A DNA stretch of 64,000 nt from Curtobacterium sp. ZW137 (GTDB lineage Bacteria; Actinomycetota; Actinomycetes; Actinomycetales; Microbacteriaceae), in the NCBI RefSeq assembly GCF_003762905.1, contig NZ_RJKS01000004.1:496001-560000 (forward strand). The letters run 5' to 3'. Every line of letters begins with the position of its first letter. Position 1 is the first letter of the stretch. Positions 1 through 8,457 of the stretch are shown in pieces. Under the pieces are notes generated by a model. That model ran no database searches, was not told the origin of the DNA, and was given only the letters and a program-made list of their open reading frames with translations. The translations under genes were made by a program, and so were the position numbers.

Positions 1-180
1 ACGGCGGACCTGCCACACACGATCTGCGAGATCCTCGTGGCGATCACCAGGACGATGACCCTGCAGCCCGGTGACGTCGTCCTGACCGGTTCGCCGAGCA
101 CCGACGCCGCCCTTCCCGCAGGGACGAGCGTCCAGGTGAGCATCGACCGGATCGGCACCCTCGAGAACGGCGTGGTATGA
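1..180 (+). CDS. Fumarylacetoacetate hydrolase family protein, C-terminal end (partial)
   Basis: Only the last 59 codons are present; the gene enters from outside the window in frame 1 and stops at 178-180. The readable end contains LQPGDVVLTGSPS followed by a GTSVQVSIDRIGTLEN stretch, which is the typical closing part of the FAH-fold hydrolase/isomerase family (2-hydroxyhepta-2,4-diene-1,7-dioate isomerase, acylpyruvase and relatives). Its stop overlaps the start of the ROK kinase gene (ATGA), so the two are probably translationally coupled and belong to the same sugar-acid operon. The substrate cannot be read from this fragment. Confidence 0.8.
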   Translation, partial: TADLPHTICEILVAITRTMTLQPGDVVLTGSPSTDAALPAGTSVQVSIDRIGTLENGVV

Positions 181-1097
181 CCCTGATCGGAATCGACATC
201 GGCGGCACGAAGACCGCCGCCGGACTCGTCGCGGAGGACGGATCGGTCCTCGCACGGGCTGCTGCCCCCACGCCCGCGACGCAGGGAGGAGGCGCCGTCA
301 TCGGCGTGGTCCAGGCACTCGTCGAACACCTCCTCCCCCAGAGTCCGGACCCCGTCTGCGGCATCGGCGTGGGTTCCGCAGGCGTCGTCGATCCGCGTAC
401 CGGGGCCATCCGCGCTGCGACCTCCGCCATCCGGTCCTGGGCCGGGACGGAGCTGCGGACCGAGCTCAGCACCCGCTGCGGTCTCCCGGTGACCGTCCTC
501 AACGACGTCCACGCCCATGCGATGGCGGAGGCACGGATCGGAGCCGGCGCCGATTCGCGGCGCGTGATGCTGCTGGCCCTCGGAACCGGGATCGGTGGCG
601 CGATCGTCACAGACGGACGTCTGGACACCGGGCGGACCGGGGCGGCCGGCCACTTCGGTCACCTGCCGTCCGCTCAGGCCACGGGCCTGCCCTGCACCTG
701 TGGAGGCACCGGACACCTCGAGGCCGTCGCCTCCGGACCCGCGGTCCTCGAGCAGTACCGTCGCGTGACGCGCGATCCGTCGGTCGTCGACACGAGAGCG
801 GTCTTCGCCCGCGCGGCCGACGGCGACGACGTCGCGACGCGGGTGGTCGACCGTGCCGGCGCCGCCATCGGCGAGGCGATCGGCGGTCTCGTCAACTCCT
901 TCGACCCCGACGTCGTCGTCGTCAGTGGCGGGCTCGCCTACGCGGACCCCACGTGGTTCGACCACATCGCACGAACGGCACGGACCACGATGATCCCGGT
1001 CGTGGCGGACTGCCCGATCACCTTGTCGACCCTCGCCGGGGACGCCCCGCTCATCGGCGCCGCTCTGCACCACCGCATCTCGGAGGAGACACCGTGA
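177..1097 (+). CDS. nanK: ROK family sugar kinase, probable N-acetylmannosamine kinase (NanK)
   Basis: A 306-residue ROK kinase, predicted to phosphorylate N-acetylmannosamine with ATP in the cytoplasm. The N-terminal phosphate-binding motif DIGGTKT is at residues 7-13, the catalytic-region ND pair near 109-110, the GTGIGG loop near 136-141, and the ROK zinc/sugar motif GHFGH with CTCGGTGHLE at about 158-182. ROK members include glucokinases and repressors, but there is no N-terminal helix-turn-helix here. The NanK assignment rests on the neighbours: nanE overlaps its 3' end by 4 bp (GTGA) and a nanT-like transporter lies just downstream on the opposite strand. Glucokinase is the alternative. 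Confidence 0.8.
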   Translation: MTLIGIDIGGTKTAAGLVAEDGSVLARAAAPTPATQGGGAVIGVVQALVEHLLPQSPDPVCGIGVGSAGVVDPRTGAIRAATSAIRSWAGTELRTELSTRCGLPVTVLNDVHAHAMAEARIGAGADSRRVMLLALGTGIGGAIVTDGRLDTGRTGAAGHFGHLPSAQATGLPCTCGGTGHLEAVASGPAVLEQYRRVTRDPSVVDTRAVFARAADGDDVATRVVDRAGAAIGEAIGGLVNSFDPDVVVVSGGLAYADPTWFDHIARTARTTMIPVVADCPITLSTLAGDAPLIGAALHHRISEETP

Positions 1098-1774
1098 CCC
1101 ATCGACCACTGCAGGCCCTGGCCGGCGAGCTCGTCGTGTCCTGCCAGGCGTATCCCGGCGAGCCGATGCGGCACCCGGAGACCATGGCGCAACTGGCGGA
1201 GTCCGCCGTCGCCGGCGGCGCAGCCGGGATCCGTGCGCAGGGCGTCGCGGACGTCGCCCTGATCGCCGAGCGCGTCGACGTACCGTTGATCGGTCTCTGG
1301 AAAGTCGGCGCGAACGGGGTGTTCATCACCCCGACCCTGCGGCACGCCCTCGTGATCGCCGGAGCCGGAGCCGACATCGTCGCGATCGACGGCACTCGCC
1401 GTGCACGACCGGACGGGCGGACGCTCGCCGAGACCGTGCGGGAGTTCCGGTCGCGCTCGGGCGCGCTCCTCATGGCGGACGTCGGCAGCGTCGAGGACGG
1501 CCTCGCGGCCATCGACGCCGGCGTCGACTGCCTGAGCACGACGCTCTGCGGCTACACCGACGAGCGTCCGAAGACCGACGGTCCTGACCTCGAGGTTCTG
1601 GCTGCGCTCGCCGCACGATCGCCGCTGCCGGTGATCGCCGAGGGCCGCGTCCACACCCCGGCGCAGGCCGCAGCATGTCGCGCCGCCGGTGCGTACGCGG
1701 TGGTCGTCGGCACGGCCATCACGCACCCCGCCACGATCACGGGCTGGTTCGGGGAGGCCGTGCGCGGTCACTGA
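1094..1774 (+). CDS. nanE: N-acylglucosamine-6-phosphate 2-epimerase (NanE)
   Basis: A 226-residue TIM-barrel enzyme that interconverts N-acetylmannosamine-6-phosphate and N-acetylglucosamine-6-phosphate, the step after NanK in sialic-acid breakdown. Family signatures are GGAAGIRAQGVADV (about 41-54), PLIGLWK with the expected catalytic Lys70, FITPTLRHA (77-85), ADIVAIDGTRRARP (93-106) and VIAEGRV with the expected catalytic Glu183. I chose the GTG at 1094 because it overlaps the upstream stop (GTGA) and gives the normal family length; an in-frame start further upstream would run through the kinase gene. A strong hairpin follows the stop. Confidence 0.92.
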   Translation: MTHRPLQALAGELVVSCQAYPGEPMRHPETMAQLAESAVAGGAAGIRAQGVADVALIAERVDVPLIGLWKVGANGVFITPTLRHALVIAGAGADIVAIDGTRRARPDGRTLAETVREFRSRSGALLMADVGSVEDGLAAIDAGVDCLSTTLCGYTDERPKTDGPDLEVLAALAARSPLPVIAEGRVHTPAQAAACRAAGAYAVVVGTAITHPATITGWFGEAVRGH

Positions 1775-1785
1775 TCGCTCCGCCG

Positions 1786-1827
1786 ACGACGGATGCCCCG
1801 GGCCAGTCGGCCCGGGGCATCCGTCGT
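1786..1827. terminator. Bidirectional terminator between nanE and nanT
   Basis: A perfect 19-bp stem (ACGACGGATGCCCCGGGCC pairing with 1809-1827) closes a 4-nt AGTC loop. It lies between two convergent genes, ending 8 bp before the nanT stop, so it probably terminates both transcripts. Confidence 0.85.
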
Positions 1828-1834
1828 TCGTGCG

Positions 1835-3343
1835 TCAGCCGACGCGCTGGACCACCTTCGGGTCGCTGTCCACGATCGACAACCCGCCCTCGCGGGAGAA
1901 GTCACCCGCCCACGAAGCGTCCGGATGGATCCACCGCTGCACCCGAGCGGGCACGTTGAACGCCATGAGCAGGATCACCACGGCGGTCAGGGAGAACGAG
2001 ATCACGGCGAGCGCTGTGCCGAGCGACGAGAACTGAACCGCCAGGCTCGCACCAAGGATCGGCGCGACCGCGCCACCGAGCGCACCGACGTTGTACGTGA
2101 AGCCGAGACCGGCGGCACGCTGCTCCGTCGGGAAGAACCCGCCGATCCACTTCGGGAGGAGCCCGGCGATGCCCTGTCCGAACACCTGCTGGACGAAGAG
2201 GAACAGCCCGAGGACCATCAGCGAGGTTCCGCCCACCGCGAAGAGCGGGAACACCAGGACCTCGGAGAGCAGCAAACTGCCGACGTACGCCCACCGGGTC
2301 CCGAGCCAGTCCCCGGTGAACCCCGCGACCCAGCACCCGACCGCGGCCCCGAAGCCGGCGAAGAACAGCGCATTGCTGACGTGTGCGGCGTCGTAGCCGA
2401 GATCAGTGCTGAGGTACGTCGGCAGCAACGACTGGATCGGCCACGAGTACAGGAACGCGGCGAACACCGTGACCGTCACCGCGAGGACCGCTGGCCAGCG
2501 GCGTTTCGAGAACTGCACGATGTAGGAGATGAAGACCGCGGCCAGCACTGCCGCTCCTGCCGCGACGGCGAACCCGTTCGGCATGAGCTGCCCGAAGATG
2601 AGTGACAACAGCACGATGGCCACCACGGCGCTGATGATGTTGAGCGCGCGGTGCCGGCCGGCGAAGAGCACGCCGAACACGTTCGGCGCCGGCACGTGGT
2701 CGTCGGACGTCGATGATGCCGCCGACTTCGCCGCCTTCCAGTCCTCGGACTCCGGAAGTGCGCGGCGGAGCCAGAGCGTGATGGCGATCGGGAGCAGTCC
2801 GATGACGAAGAGCGCGCGCCAGCCGAACTCCGGGACGACGAAGCGGTAGACCTGCGCCGCGATGATGGTGCCGATGGAGTAGCCGGAGATCAGGAAGCCG
2901 CTGGCCTTGTTCCGCAGGTGCGACGGCCAGGACTCGATCACGTAGGTGGAGCTCGATCCGTACTCCCCCGCCATGCCCATCCCGATGACGAGTCGGGCGG
3001 CGAAGAGCACCCAGTAGGAGGGGGCTGCGGCGCAAGCGACCGACCCCAGCGAGAACAGGATGATGCTGACGATCATCGCCGTCTTCCGACCGTAGCGGTC
3101 GCCGAGCGCACCGAGGGCCAGCCCGCCGAACCACCTGCTGATGAAGGCCGCGGAGATCAGTGACGCACTCTGCACGGTTCCGAGGTGGAACTCCTTGGCG
3201 ATCTCGCTGAGGACGAGCGTGATGAGCACGAAATCGAAACCGTCCAGCAAGTAGCCGAGCCAGGACGCGGTGAACTGTTTCCACTGTTGCCGGGAGATGT
3301 CTCGGTACCAGGGACCGGACGGCGCTGTCCGCGCAGGAGACAT
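1835..3343 (-). CDS. nanT: MFS transporter, sialic acid:proton symporter (NanT)
   Basis: A 502-residue major facilitator protein with the usual 12 or so hydrophobic helices. The sequence [14 protein letters not shown], then [62 protein letters not shown] and [14 protein letters not shown], matches my recollection of Escherichia coli NanT closely in both order and wording, so it is predicted to import N-acetylneuraminate across the membrane. The ATG at 3343 gives the same N-terminus as that family; an upstream in-frame extension lies in the promoter. It is divergent from the GntR regulator gene, with the likely operator between them, and convergent with nanKE. Confidence 0.9.
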   Translation of the reverse strand: MSPARTAPSGPWYRDISRQQWKQFTASWLGYLLDGFDFVLITLVLSEIAKEFHLGTVQSASLISAAFISRWFGGLALGALGDRYGRKTAMIVSIILFSLGSVACAAAPSYWVLFAARLVIGMGMAGEYGSSSTYVIESWPSHLRNKASGFLISGYSIGTIIAAQVYRFVVPEFGWRALFVIGLLPIAITLWLRRALPESEDWKAAKSAASSTSDDHVPAPNVFGVLFAGRHRALNIISAVVAIVLLSLIFGQLMPNGFAVAAGAAVLAAVFISYIVQFSKRRWPAVLAVTVTVFAAFLYSWPIQSLLPTYLSTDLGYDAAHVSNALFFAGFGAAVGCWVAGFTGDWLGTRWAYVGSLLLSEVLVFPLFAVGGTSLMVLGLFLFVQQVFGQGIAGLLPKWIGGFFPTEQRAAGLGFTYNVGALGGAVAPILGASLAVQFSSLGTALAVISFSLTAVVILLMAFNVPARVQRWIHPDASWAGDFSREGGLSIVDSDPKVVQRVG

Positions 3344-3365
3344 GGTGTTCCTTCGATCGGGGCCA

Positions 3366-3410
3366 GTCTGACACCTCGTCAGACGTTGGACGTTGGACGT
3401 TGGCTCAGAC
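3366..3410. promoter_or_regulatory. Candidate GntR (NanR-like) operator: inverted repeat plus three tandem 7-mers
   Basis: The 121-bp space between nanT and the divergent regulator holds a perfect inverted repeat GTCTGA-N7-TCAGAC (3366-3384), then three exact head-to-tail copies of ACGTTGG (3383-3389, 3390-3396, 3397-3403), and another TCAGAC half-site at 3405-3410. FadR-type GntR proteins bind short repeats of this kind. The assignment to this regulator is inferred from position. Confidence 0.6.
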
Positions 3411-3464
3411 GGTAACATCGTCAGGAATCCCCCGCAAGGGCTGTGAGGGAGGAAGGCGGACACC

Positions 3465-4166
3465 ATGGCCTCTCGAGTCGTGCAGCAACCGGTCGCGCAG
3501 CAGATCGTCGAACTGGTCCGGGAACTCGGCCTCCGCCCGGGCGACGGCATGCCGACGGAACTCGAGCTCATCGAGCGGCTCGGCGTCTCCCGGAACACCG
3601 TCCGCGAGGCGATCCGGGAACTCCGCGCGTGGGGCATCGTCGACATCCGCCACGGACACGGGACCTTCGTGGCATCACCCTCGCTGCAAGCGCTCGCCCC
3701 GTCGCTCGTCTTCCGCACGCTCGTCGCAGGGCCAGACGGGCTCCTCGCGCTCCGGAACCTGGCTCGCGTGCGCGAGATGCTGGAGACCAGCGCGGTCGTC
3801 GAACTCGTCGGCGTGCTCTCGGACGACGACCGAGCGCACCTCACCGACCTCGCCGAGGAGATCGGCGACCCGAAGCTCTCCGCGGATGCCGACCGACGAT
3901 TCCACCGCGCCCTCTACAGTCACCTCGACAACCCGCTGATCGGACAGCTCGTCGACGTGTTCTGGGATGCGTACCACGAAGCGCACGACCAGCTCGCGGA
4001 TGTCTCCCCGTACGGACACGACTCGGTGGAGGCACACCGCGCGATCATCCGTGCGGTCGTCGACGGCGATGCCGGTATCGCGCAAGAGGCGATGCGGGCA
4101 CACTTCCAGGGCATCTACGCCCGCCTGGACGCCTCGACTTCCAAGCTCACGACAGCGTCCGCCTGA
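3465..4166 (+). CDS. GntR/FadR family regulator, probable sialic-acid operon repressor
   Basis: A 233-residue regulator. The N-terminal winged helix-turn-helix (about 5-75) reads [47 protein letters not shown], the classic GntR signature. The C-terminal part (about 90-225) is an FCD ligand-binding all-helical domain, seen from [19 protein letters not shown] and the following [12 protein letters not shown]. The start ATG at 3465 is preceded by GAGGGAGGAAGG. It is divergent from nanT and faces away from it, so it probably controls nanT and itself, as NanR does in enterobacteria. It is not close enough to NanR in detail for me to use the symbol. Confidence 0.88.
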   Translation: MASRVVQQPVAQQIVELVRELGLRPGDGMPTELELIERLGVSRNTVREAIRELRAWGIVDIRHGHGTFVASPSLQALAPSLVFRTLVAGPDGLLALRNLARVREMLETSAVVELVGVLSDDDRAHLTDLAEEIGDPKLSADADRRFHRALYSHLDNPLIGQLVDVFWDAYHEAHDQLADVSPYGHDSVEAHRAIIRAVVDGDAGIAQEAMRAHFQGIYARLDASTSKLTTASA

Positions 4167-4182
4167 GCAGCACGGAGACTCG

Positions 4183-5217
4183 TCAGCGGGCAGCGCCCTC
4201 GCGTGCCTCCATCGCGTCCCAGGCGAAGCTCGCGAGCCAGTGCGTGGAGTAGTACTCCTCGCCGACGCTCGCTTCGAGACCGGACGCCAGCAGACGGTCG
4301 GCTGCGTCGTCGAGCAGCCCGACGAGCTCAGCACTGTCCGTGCCATCGAGTGCGTCGACGATCCGCCGCGCGGAACCGGCGCGGGACAGATCGAGGCCGA
4401 AGAGGTGCACCTGCTGCGGGTCGTTCTCGTCGACGACCACGGTGGGGCTCAGGATCGCGTCGCCGGAACGCACCTCGGAGAAGAAGCCGCGGGCCCACGA
4501 CGCGAACTCCGCCGCTGGCAGGACCGCGCGCATCAGGTCGGCTTCGGCGAAGCCGGCGGAGAGGAAGTCGTGTCCGCTGCGCTCCCACGCGAAGGGCCAG
4601 CCGGCGTCGTCGCCGAACCAGTCGCGGGCGGTGCGCTCGATCGTCGCGGCGAGGTCGTCCCGTCCGAGGGACCGAGCCCCGTCGAGCACGAGCAGCAGCC
4701 CGAACGCGGAGTTCGAGTGCACCCCGTGCCGGACGGGGTGGGCGGCGCCGGAGACCCATCGGGTGACGAGGTCCTCGAGCACGTCGATGACCGGGGCGAA
4801 CGCGGGCGCAAGTGCCCGGATCGCGGGGACGTCGGACGTGGAGACCTCGGCCGCGAGCCGCATCAGCCAGGCCCACCCGTAGGGACGCTCGTAGTGCGGG
4901 GTCTGTCGGAGGTAGGTCGCCTCGATCGCGAGGTGATCCGCGCTCAGGTGGGCCTGCAGGACGGGGACGAGCCGGGCCTCCAGGCTGGGCGTGAGCCCGA
5001 ACGCGACCAACCGCGTGGCGAGCCAGTGCATGTGGACCGACGAGTGCCAGTCGTACGAGGTGGCGAACGCCGGGTGGAGCTCGACGGGCAGCGCACGGTC
5101 GTCCGGACCGGACGTGGTGTGGTGCGCGGCGTACGGGTACTCGCGGGTGACGTTGTCCGCGGCGACCGCTGCGAAGCGGTCGGCCCAGGCGGCGCGTGCG
5201 AGATCAGAATGCGACAA
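4183..5217 (-). CDS. DUF2891 family protein
   Basis: A 344-residue soluble protein rich in aromatic residues and His. Recognisable family motifs are HPAFATSYDWHSSVHMHW (about 48-65), ERPYGWAWLM (about 109-118), HPVRHGVHSNSAFGLLL (about 157-173), GHDFLSAGFAEADLM (about 215-229) and a final YYSTHWLASFAWDA. The clustered Trp/His motifs look like an alpha/alpha-barrel enzyme active site, but the reaction is unknown. It overlaps the DUF979 gene upstream by 14 bp, so it is the last gene of a three-gene operon with two integral membrane proteins, and may process whatever they transport. Confidence 0.85.
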   Translation of the reverse strand: MSHSDLARAAWADRFAAVAADNVTREYPYAAHHTTSGPDDRALPVELHPAFATSYDWHSSVHMHWLATRLVAFGLTPSLEARLVPVLQAHLSADHLAIEATYLRQTPHYERPYGWAWLMRLAAEVSTSDVPAIRALAPAFAPVIDVLEDLVTRWVSGAAHPVRHGVHSNSAFGLLLVLDGARSLGRDDLAATIERTARDWFGDDAGWPFAWERSGHDFLSAGFAEADLMRAVLPAAEFASWARGFFSEVRSGDAILSPTVVVDENDPQQVHLFGLDLSRAGSARRIVDALDGTDSAELVGLLDDAADRLLASGLEASVGEEYYSTHWLASFAWDAMEAREGAAR

Positions 5218-6301
5218 GGTACATGACTCCCATGTTGACGACGAGCAGGATGGCGGCGGTCGGGATCTGCGCCTTGATCGGGCCGTACTTGTCGCGCATC
5301 TCGAGGAGCGCGGCCGGCACGAGGTTGAAGTTCGCGGCCATCGGCGTGACGAGGGTGCCGCAGAAGCCGGCGAGCATCCCGATCGCGAAGATCGCAGCGG
5401 GGTTGCCGTCGAAGCCCTGGACCAGGACCGGCCAGCCGATCGCGGCGGTCATGATCGGGAAGGCGGCGAACGCGTTGCCCATGATGATCGTGAACAGCGC
5501 CATGCCGAGGCAGTAGACGACGACCGCGGCGAGGAGCGAGCCGCCGGGCAGGATCGACTTGATGATCGTCCCGACGGCGTCCCCGACCCCGGCCTGGGTG
5601 AAGACGATGCCGAGCGTCGAGAGCATCTGCGGCAGGAGCGCTGCCCAGCCGATGGCCTGCAGGAGCCGGCCGCCTTCACGGATCGGCGTGGCGACCTTCG
5701 GCGGACGGAGGATGAACACGGCGACCACCACGGCGAGGACCGAGCCGATGCCGAGGCCGGTCAGTGTCGCACTGCCCTCGGCCAGGAGCGGCTGACCGCC
5801 GATCGAGACGAGCGGACCGAGCGTCGCGACGAGCACGGCCACCACCGGGACGACGAGCGCTGGGATGAAGAGGCGGTTGCCGAAGCGGGTGGCGAACGCG
5901 GCGCGCTCGTCGGGGGTGGTGGTCGCGAGGACGCTGGTGCTGGCGCCACCGGTGCTCGGTCGCGCGGTCACACCGGTCGGCTCCGCCGGCCCGGTCTCCG
6001 CACCGGTGCCGGCGCCCGGGATGCTTGCCACCCGGGTGCGGCTCGGTGCACCGCCCCGCGCCGTCGTCCCGGTGAACCCGAGTCCGGCGAGCGCCACCAT
6101 CACCAGCACCGCGACGCCGAGCGCCCACGCCGGAGCGGTCTTCGCGGCGACGAACGTGCCGTAGAAGAAGGAGAGGCCGAGGATGCCCCAGAACGCCGCG
6201 TTGCCGAGGCGCTTCGCGTGCGTGGTGTCGGTGACGATGAGGACCGCGACGGCGATGAAGAACGCGCCGATGAGCCAGTAGAGCCATTCGCTGGTGATCA
6301 T
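5204..6301 (-). CDS. DUF979 family integral membrane protein
   Basis: A 365-residue polytopic membrane protein beginning with SEWLYWLIGAFFIAVAVLIV and continuing with about ten hydrophobic segments. The central part contains a Thr/Gly/Ala-rich cytoplasmic-looking stretch (about 78-125), and the second half has the NAFAAFPIMTAAIGWPVLVQ and MLAGFCGTLVTPMAANFN motifs I associate with DUF979. Its start codon overlaps the stop of the DUF969 gene (ATGA), as usual for this pair. The two proteins are thought to make a two-component permease. The substrate is not established; in other genomes I recall the pair near pyroglutamate (5-oxoproline) genes, which is only a hint. Confidence 0.85.
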   Translation of the reverse strand: MITSEWLYWLIGAFFIAVAVLIVTDTTHAKRLGNAAFWGILGLSFFYGTFVAAKTAPAWALGVAVLVMVALAGLGFTGTTARGGAPSRTRVASIPGAGTGAETGPAEPTGVTARPSTGGASTSVLATTTPDERAAFATRFGNRLFIPALVVPVVAVLVATLGPLVSIGGQPLLAEGSATLTGLGIGSVLAVVVAVFILRPPKVATPIREGGRLLQAIGWAALLPQMLSTLGIVFTQAGVGDAVGTIIKSILPGGSLLAAVVVYCLGMALFTIIMGNAFAAFPIMTAAIGWPVLVQGFDGNPAAIFAIGMLAGFCGTLVTPMAANFNLVPAALLEMRDKYGPIKAQIPTAAILLVVNMGVMYLVAF

Positions 6302-7023
6302 GCCGGGGCTCCTGCCGTGGCGGGCTCGCGGACGTCCGCGGCCATCTTGTCGAGCTTCCGGTCGAACAGCAGCAGCCGTGTCCCGTGGACGAGCAGCGCG
6401 GCGATGCCCGTCGGGATCGCCCAGAGCGCGAGGTCGATCGGTTCGAGCGCCAGGTCGTACGTGGTGTCGACGAACGTCGTGATCAGGAGGATCGAGCCGA
6501 CCGCGACGAAGACGTCCTCACCGAAGAACACCCCGACGGTGTCCGACGACGCCGAGTACCCCTTGATCTTCTCCCGCATCCGGTCGTCGAGCCGCCCGTA
6601 CTTCTTGATCGCGGCACCTTCGGCCATCGGGTACACGAGCGGACGGACGGTCTGCGCCGGCCCACCGATGCTCGTGAGCCCGACCGCCGCGGTGATCTGC
6701 CGCACGGCCAGGTACGCCGCCAGGATGCGACCCGTGGTGAGCCGGTCGAGCTTCGCGATGAGCCGCTTCGCCTGGTCCTGCAGGCCGTAGCGCTCGATCA
6801 GGCCGATGACCGGCAGCACCAGGGCGAAGGTGGTGACGGACCGGCTGGACGCGAATCCGTTGCCGAACGCGTCGAGGATGCCGACGGGGCCGATCCCGCC
6901 GATGGCCGCTGTCACGATGCCCGCGACGGTGACGACGAGGAGCGCGTTGACGCGCAGTGCGAAGCCGACGATGACGACGGCGACGCCGATGAGGACGAAC
7001 ATGCGGGACAGTCTGGACCGCAT
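6298..7023 (-). CDS. DUF969 family integral membrane protein
   Basis: A 241-residue membrane protein with about six hydrophobic helices and the conserved stretches FALVLPVIGLIERYGLQDQA (about 66-85), AVRQITAAVGLTSIGGPAQT and MREKIKGYSASSDTVGVFFGEDVF. It is the first gene of the DUF969-DUF979-DUF2891 operon, sharing a 4-bp overlap with DUF979. It starts 98 bp from a divergent GntR regulator that is likely to control the operon. The predicted role is one half of a two-subunit transporter, by family association only. Confidence 0.85.
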   Translation of the reverse strand: MRSRLSRMFVLIGVAVVIVGFALRVNALLVVTVAGIVTAAIGGIGPVGILDAFGNGFASSRSVTTFALVLPVIGLIERYGLQDQAKRLIAKLDRLTTGRILAAYLAVRQITAAVGLTSIGGPAQTVRPLVYPMAEGAAIKKYGRLDDRMREKIKGYSASSDTVGVFFGEDVFVAVGSILLITTFVDTTYDLALEPIDLALWAIPTGIAALLVHGTRLLLFDRKLDKMAADVREPATAGAPA

Positions 7024-7121
7024 TGTTCAACAATCACAAGACCCACTCCGGATCTGTAACACGGCGGTCACACGGGGTGCCCTGTGGAGGAGTCGGTCCG
7101 CGCCCGTGTCAGGATCGGGGC

Positions 7122-7772
7122 ATGACCCGAACCGTCGGCGGCGCCGAGTCCACCGCGACGCGCCTACGCACGATGATCGCCGACGGCGACTTCACGCCGG
7201 GCGCGCAGCTGTCCGAGGAGCGGCTGAGCGACCAGCTCGGGGTGTCCCGGAACACGCTGCGCGAGGCGTTCCGGCTGCTCGCGCGGGACCGGCTCGTCGA
7301 GCACGTGTTCAACCGCGGCGTGTTCGTCCGGCGGCTGAGCGCATCCGACGTGGCCGACCTCTACGCCGCGCGCCGGGTGCTCGAGGAGGCCGCGGTCCGG
7401 GCGTGCACGCCGTCCTCGCCTGCACTCGAGGCCGCAGCTGCCGCCGTCGCGTCCGCGCGGGACGCAGCCGCAGCCGGCGACTGGCGCGCCGTCGGCACGG
7501 CGGACATCCGCTTCCACTCCGAGCTCGTCCGCGCGGTGCCGAGCGAGCGGATCTGGGGGCTGATGGACGGGATGCTCGCGGAGATGCGGCTGGCGTTCCT
7601 GACGACCGAGGACCCGGCAGCGTTCCACGCGCAGTTCGTCGACCGGAACGAGGCCATCGTCGCCGCACTGCGGGCCGGTGACACCGCGGCCGCGTCCGCC
7701 CTGCTCGCCGCCTACCTGGACGACGCGGAAGGGACCCTGCGGGCGGCCGCGGCGGAGGTCCGCCAGGACTGA
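7122..7772 (+). CDS. GntR family transcriptional regulator (FCD type)
   Basis: A 216-residue regulator with an N-terminal winged helix (TRLRTMIADGDFTPGAQLSEERLSDQLGVSRNTLREAFRLLARDRLVEH, about 10-58) and a C-terminal FCD domain (about 75-205; IRFHSELVRAV supplies a conserved metal/ligand His). The ATG at 7122 is preceded by AGGATCGGGG; a longer in-frame reading starts in the divergent promoter and lacks family similarity. It is divergent from the DUF969-DUF979-DUF2891 operon and most likely regulates it. Confidence 0.85.
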   Translation: MTRTVGGAESTATRLRTMIADGDFTPGAQLSEERLSDQLGVSRNTLREAFRLLARDRLVEHVFNRGVFVRRLSASDVADLYAARRVLEEAAVRACTPSSPALEAAAAAVASARDAAAAGDWRAVGTADIRFHSELVRAVPSERIWGLMDGMLAEMRLAFLTTEDPAAFHAQFVDRNEAIVAALRAGDTAAASALLAAYLDDAEGTLRAAAAEVRQD

Positions 7773-7785
7773 CCGGCCGTCCGGG

Positions 7786-8457
7786 TCACGGCTGGTCGGG
7801 CACCGCCACGATGTGGTTCTGGTAGGCCCACACCACGGCCTGCAGCCGCGAGCGCACCCCGAGTTTCGGGAGCATCCGCGCCAGGTGCGACTTCACGGTC
7901 GAGACCTCGAGCACGAGCTCGGCGGCGATGTCCTCGTTCGACATCCCCTGCGCGAGCAGCAGGAGCACCTCACGCTCCCGGGCCGTCAGGACGCCGTCCG
8001 CCCGGTCTCCCGCGACCGGCCGGAGGCTCCGGCGGGACACGAACTCGCGGAGCACCCGCCGCGTGAGGGCCTGGTCGAGCGTGCCGTTGCCAGCGGCCAC
8101 CTGCCGCACCGCGTCGACGATGGTGTCCGGCTCGGCGTCCTTGAGCAGGAACCCGGACGCACCGGCCTCGAGCGCGCCGAACACGTAGTCGTCCAGGTCG
8201 AACGTCGTCAGCATCAGCACCGGGACCGCCGGGTCCGCGTCCGGCCCGCACAGGATCCGGGCGAGCTCGATCCCGTTCCACACGGGCATCCGGATGTCCA
8301 GGCAGGCGACGTCGGGTCGGGTGGAGCGCGCGAGTGCGAGCGCCTCGCCGCCGTCGGCGGCGACGCCGACCACCTCGATGTCGGGCTCCGCGTCGAGGAG
8401 CGCGGTGACCCCGGCGCGGACGAGTGGCTGGTCGTCCGCGACCAGGACGCGGATCAC
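7786..8457 (-). CDS. NarL/LuxR-type response regulator
   Basis: A 223-residue two-domain regulator. The receiver domain (1-120) has the acidic pair DD at 8-9, the phospho-acceptor Asp54 in ACLDIRMP, and the LKD lysine near 105-107. The C-terminal LuxR helix-turn-helix (about 155-215) reads LTAREREVLLLLAQGMSNEDIAAELVLEVSTVKSHLARMLPKLGVRSR. It overlaps the stop of the histidine kinase gene upstream by 4 bp, so the two are co-translated as a two-component system. The target is not evident, although a CPBP protease lies next upstream in the same direction. Confidence 0.93.
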   Translation of the reverse strand: MIRVLVADDQPLVRAGVTALLDAEPDIEVVGVAADGGEALALARSTRPDVACLDIRMPVWNGIELARILCGPDADPAVPVLMLTTFDLDDYVFGALEAGASGFLLKDAEPDTIVDAVRQVAAGNGTLDQALTRRVLREFVSRRSLRPVAGDRADGVLTAREREVLLLLAQGMSNEDIAAELVLEVSTVKSHLARMLPKLGVRSRLQAVVWAYQNHIVAVPDQP

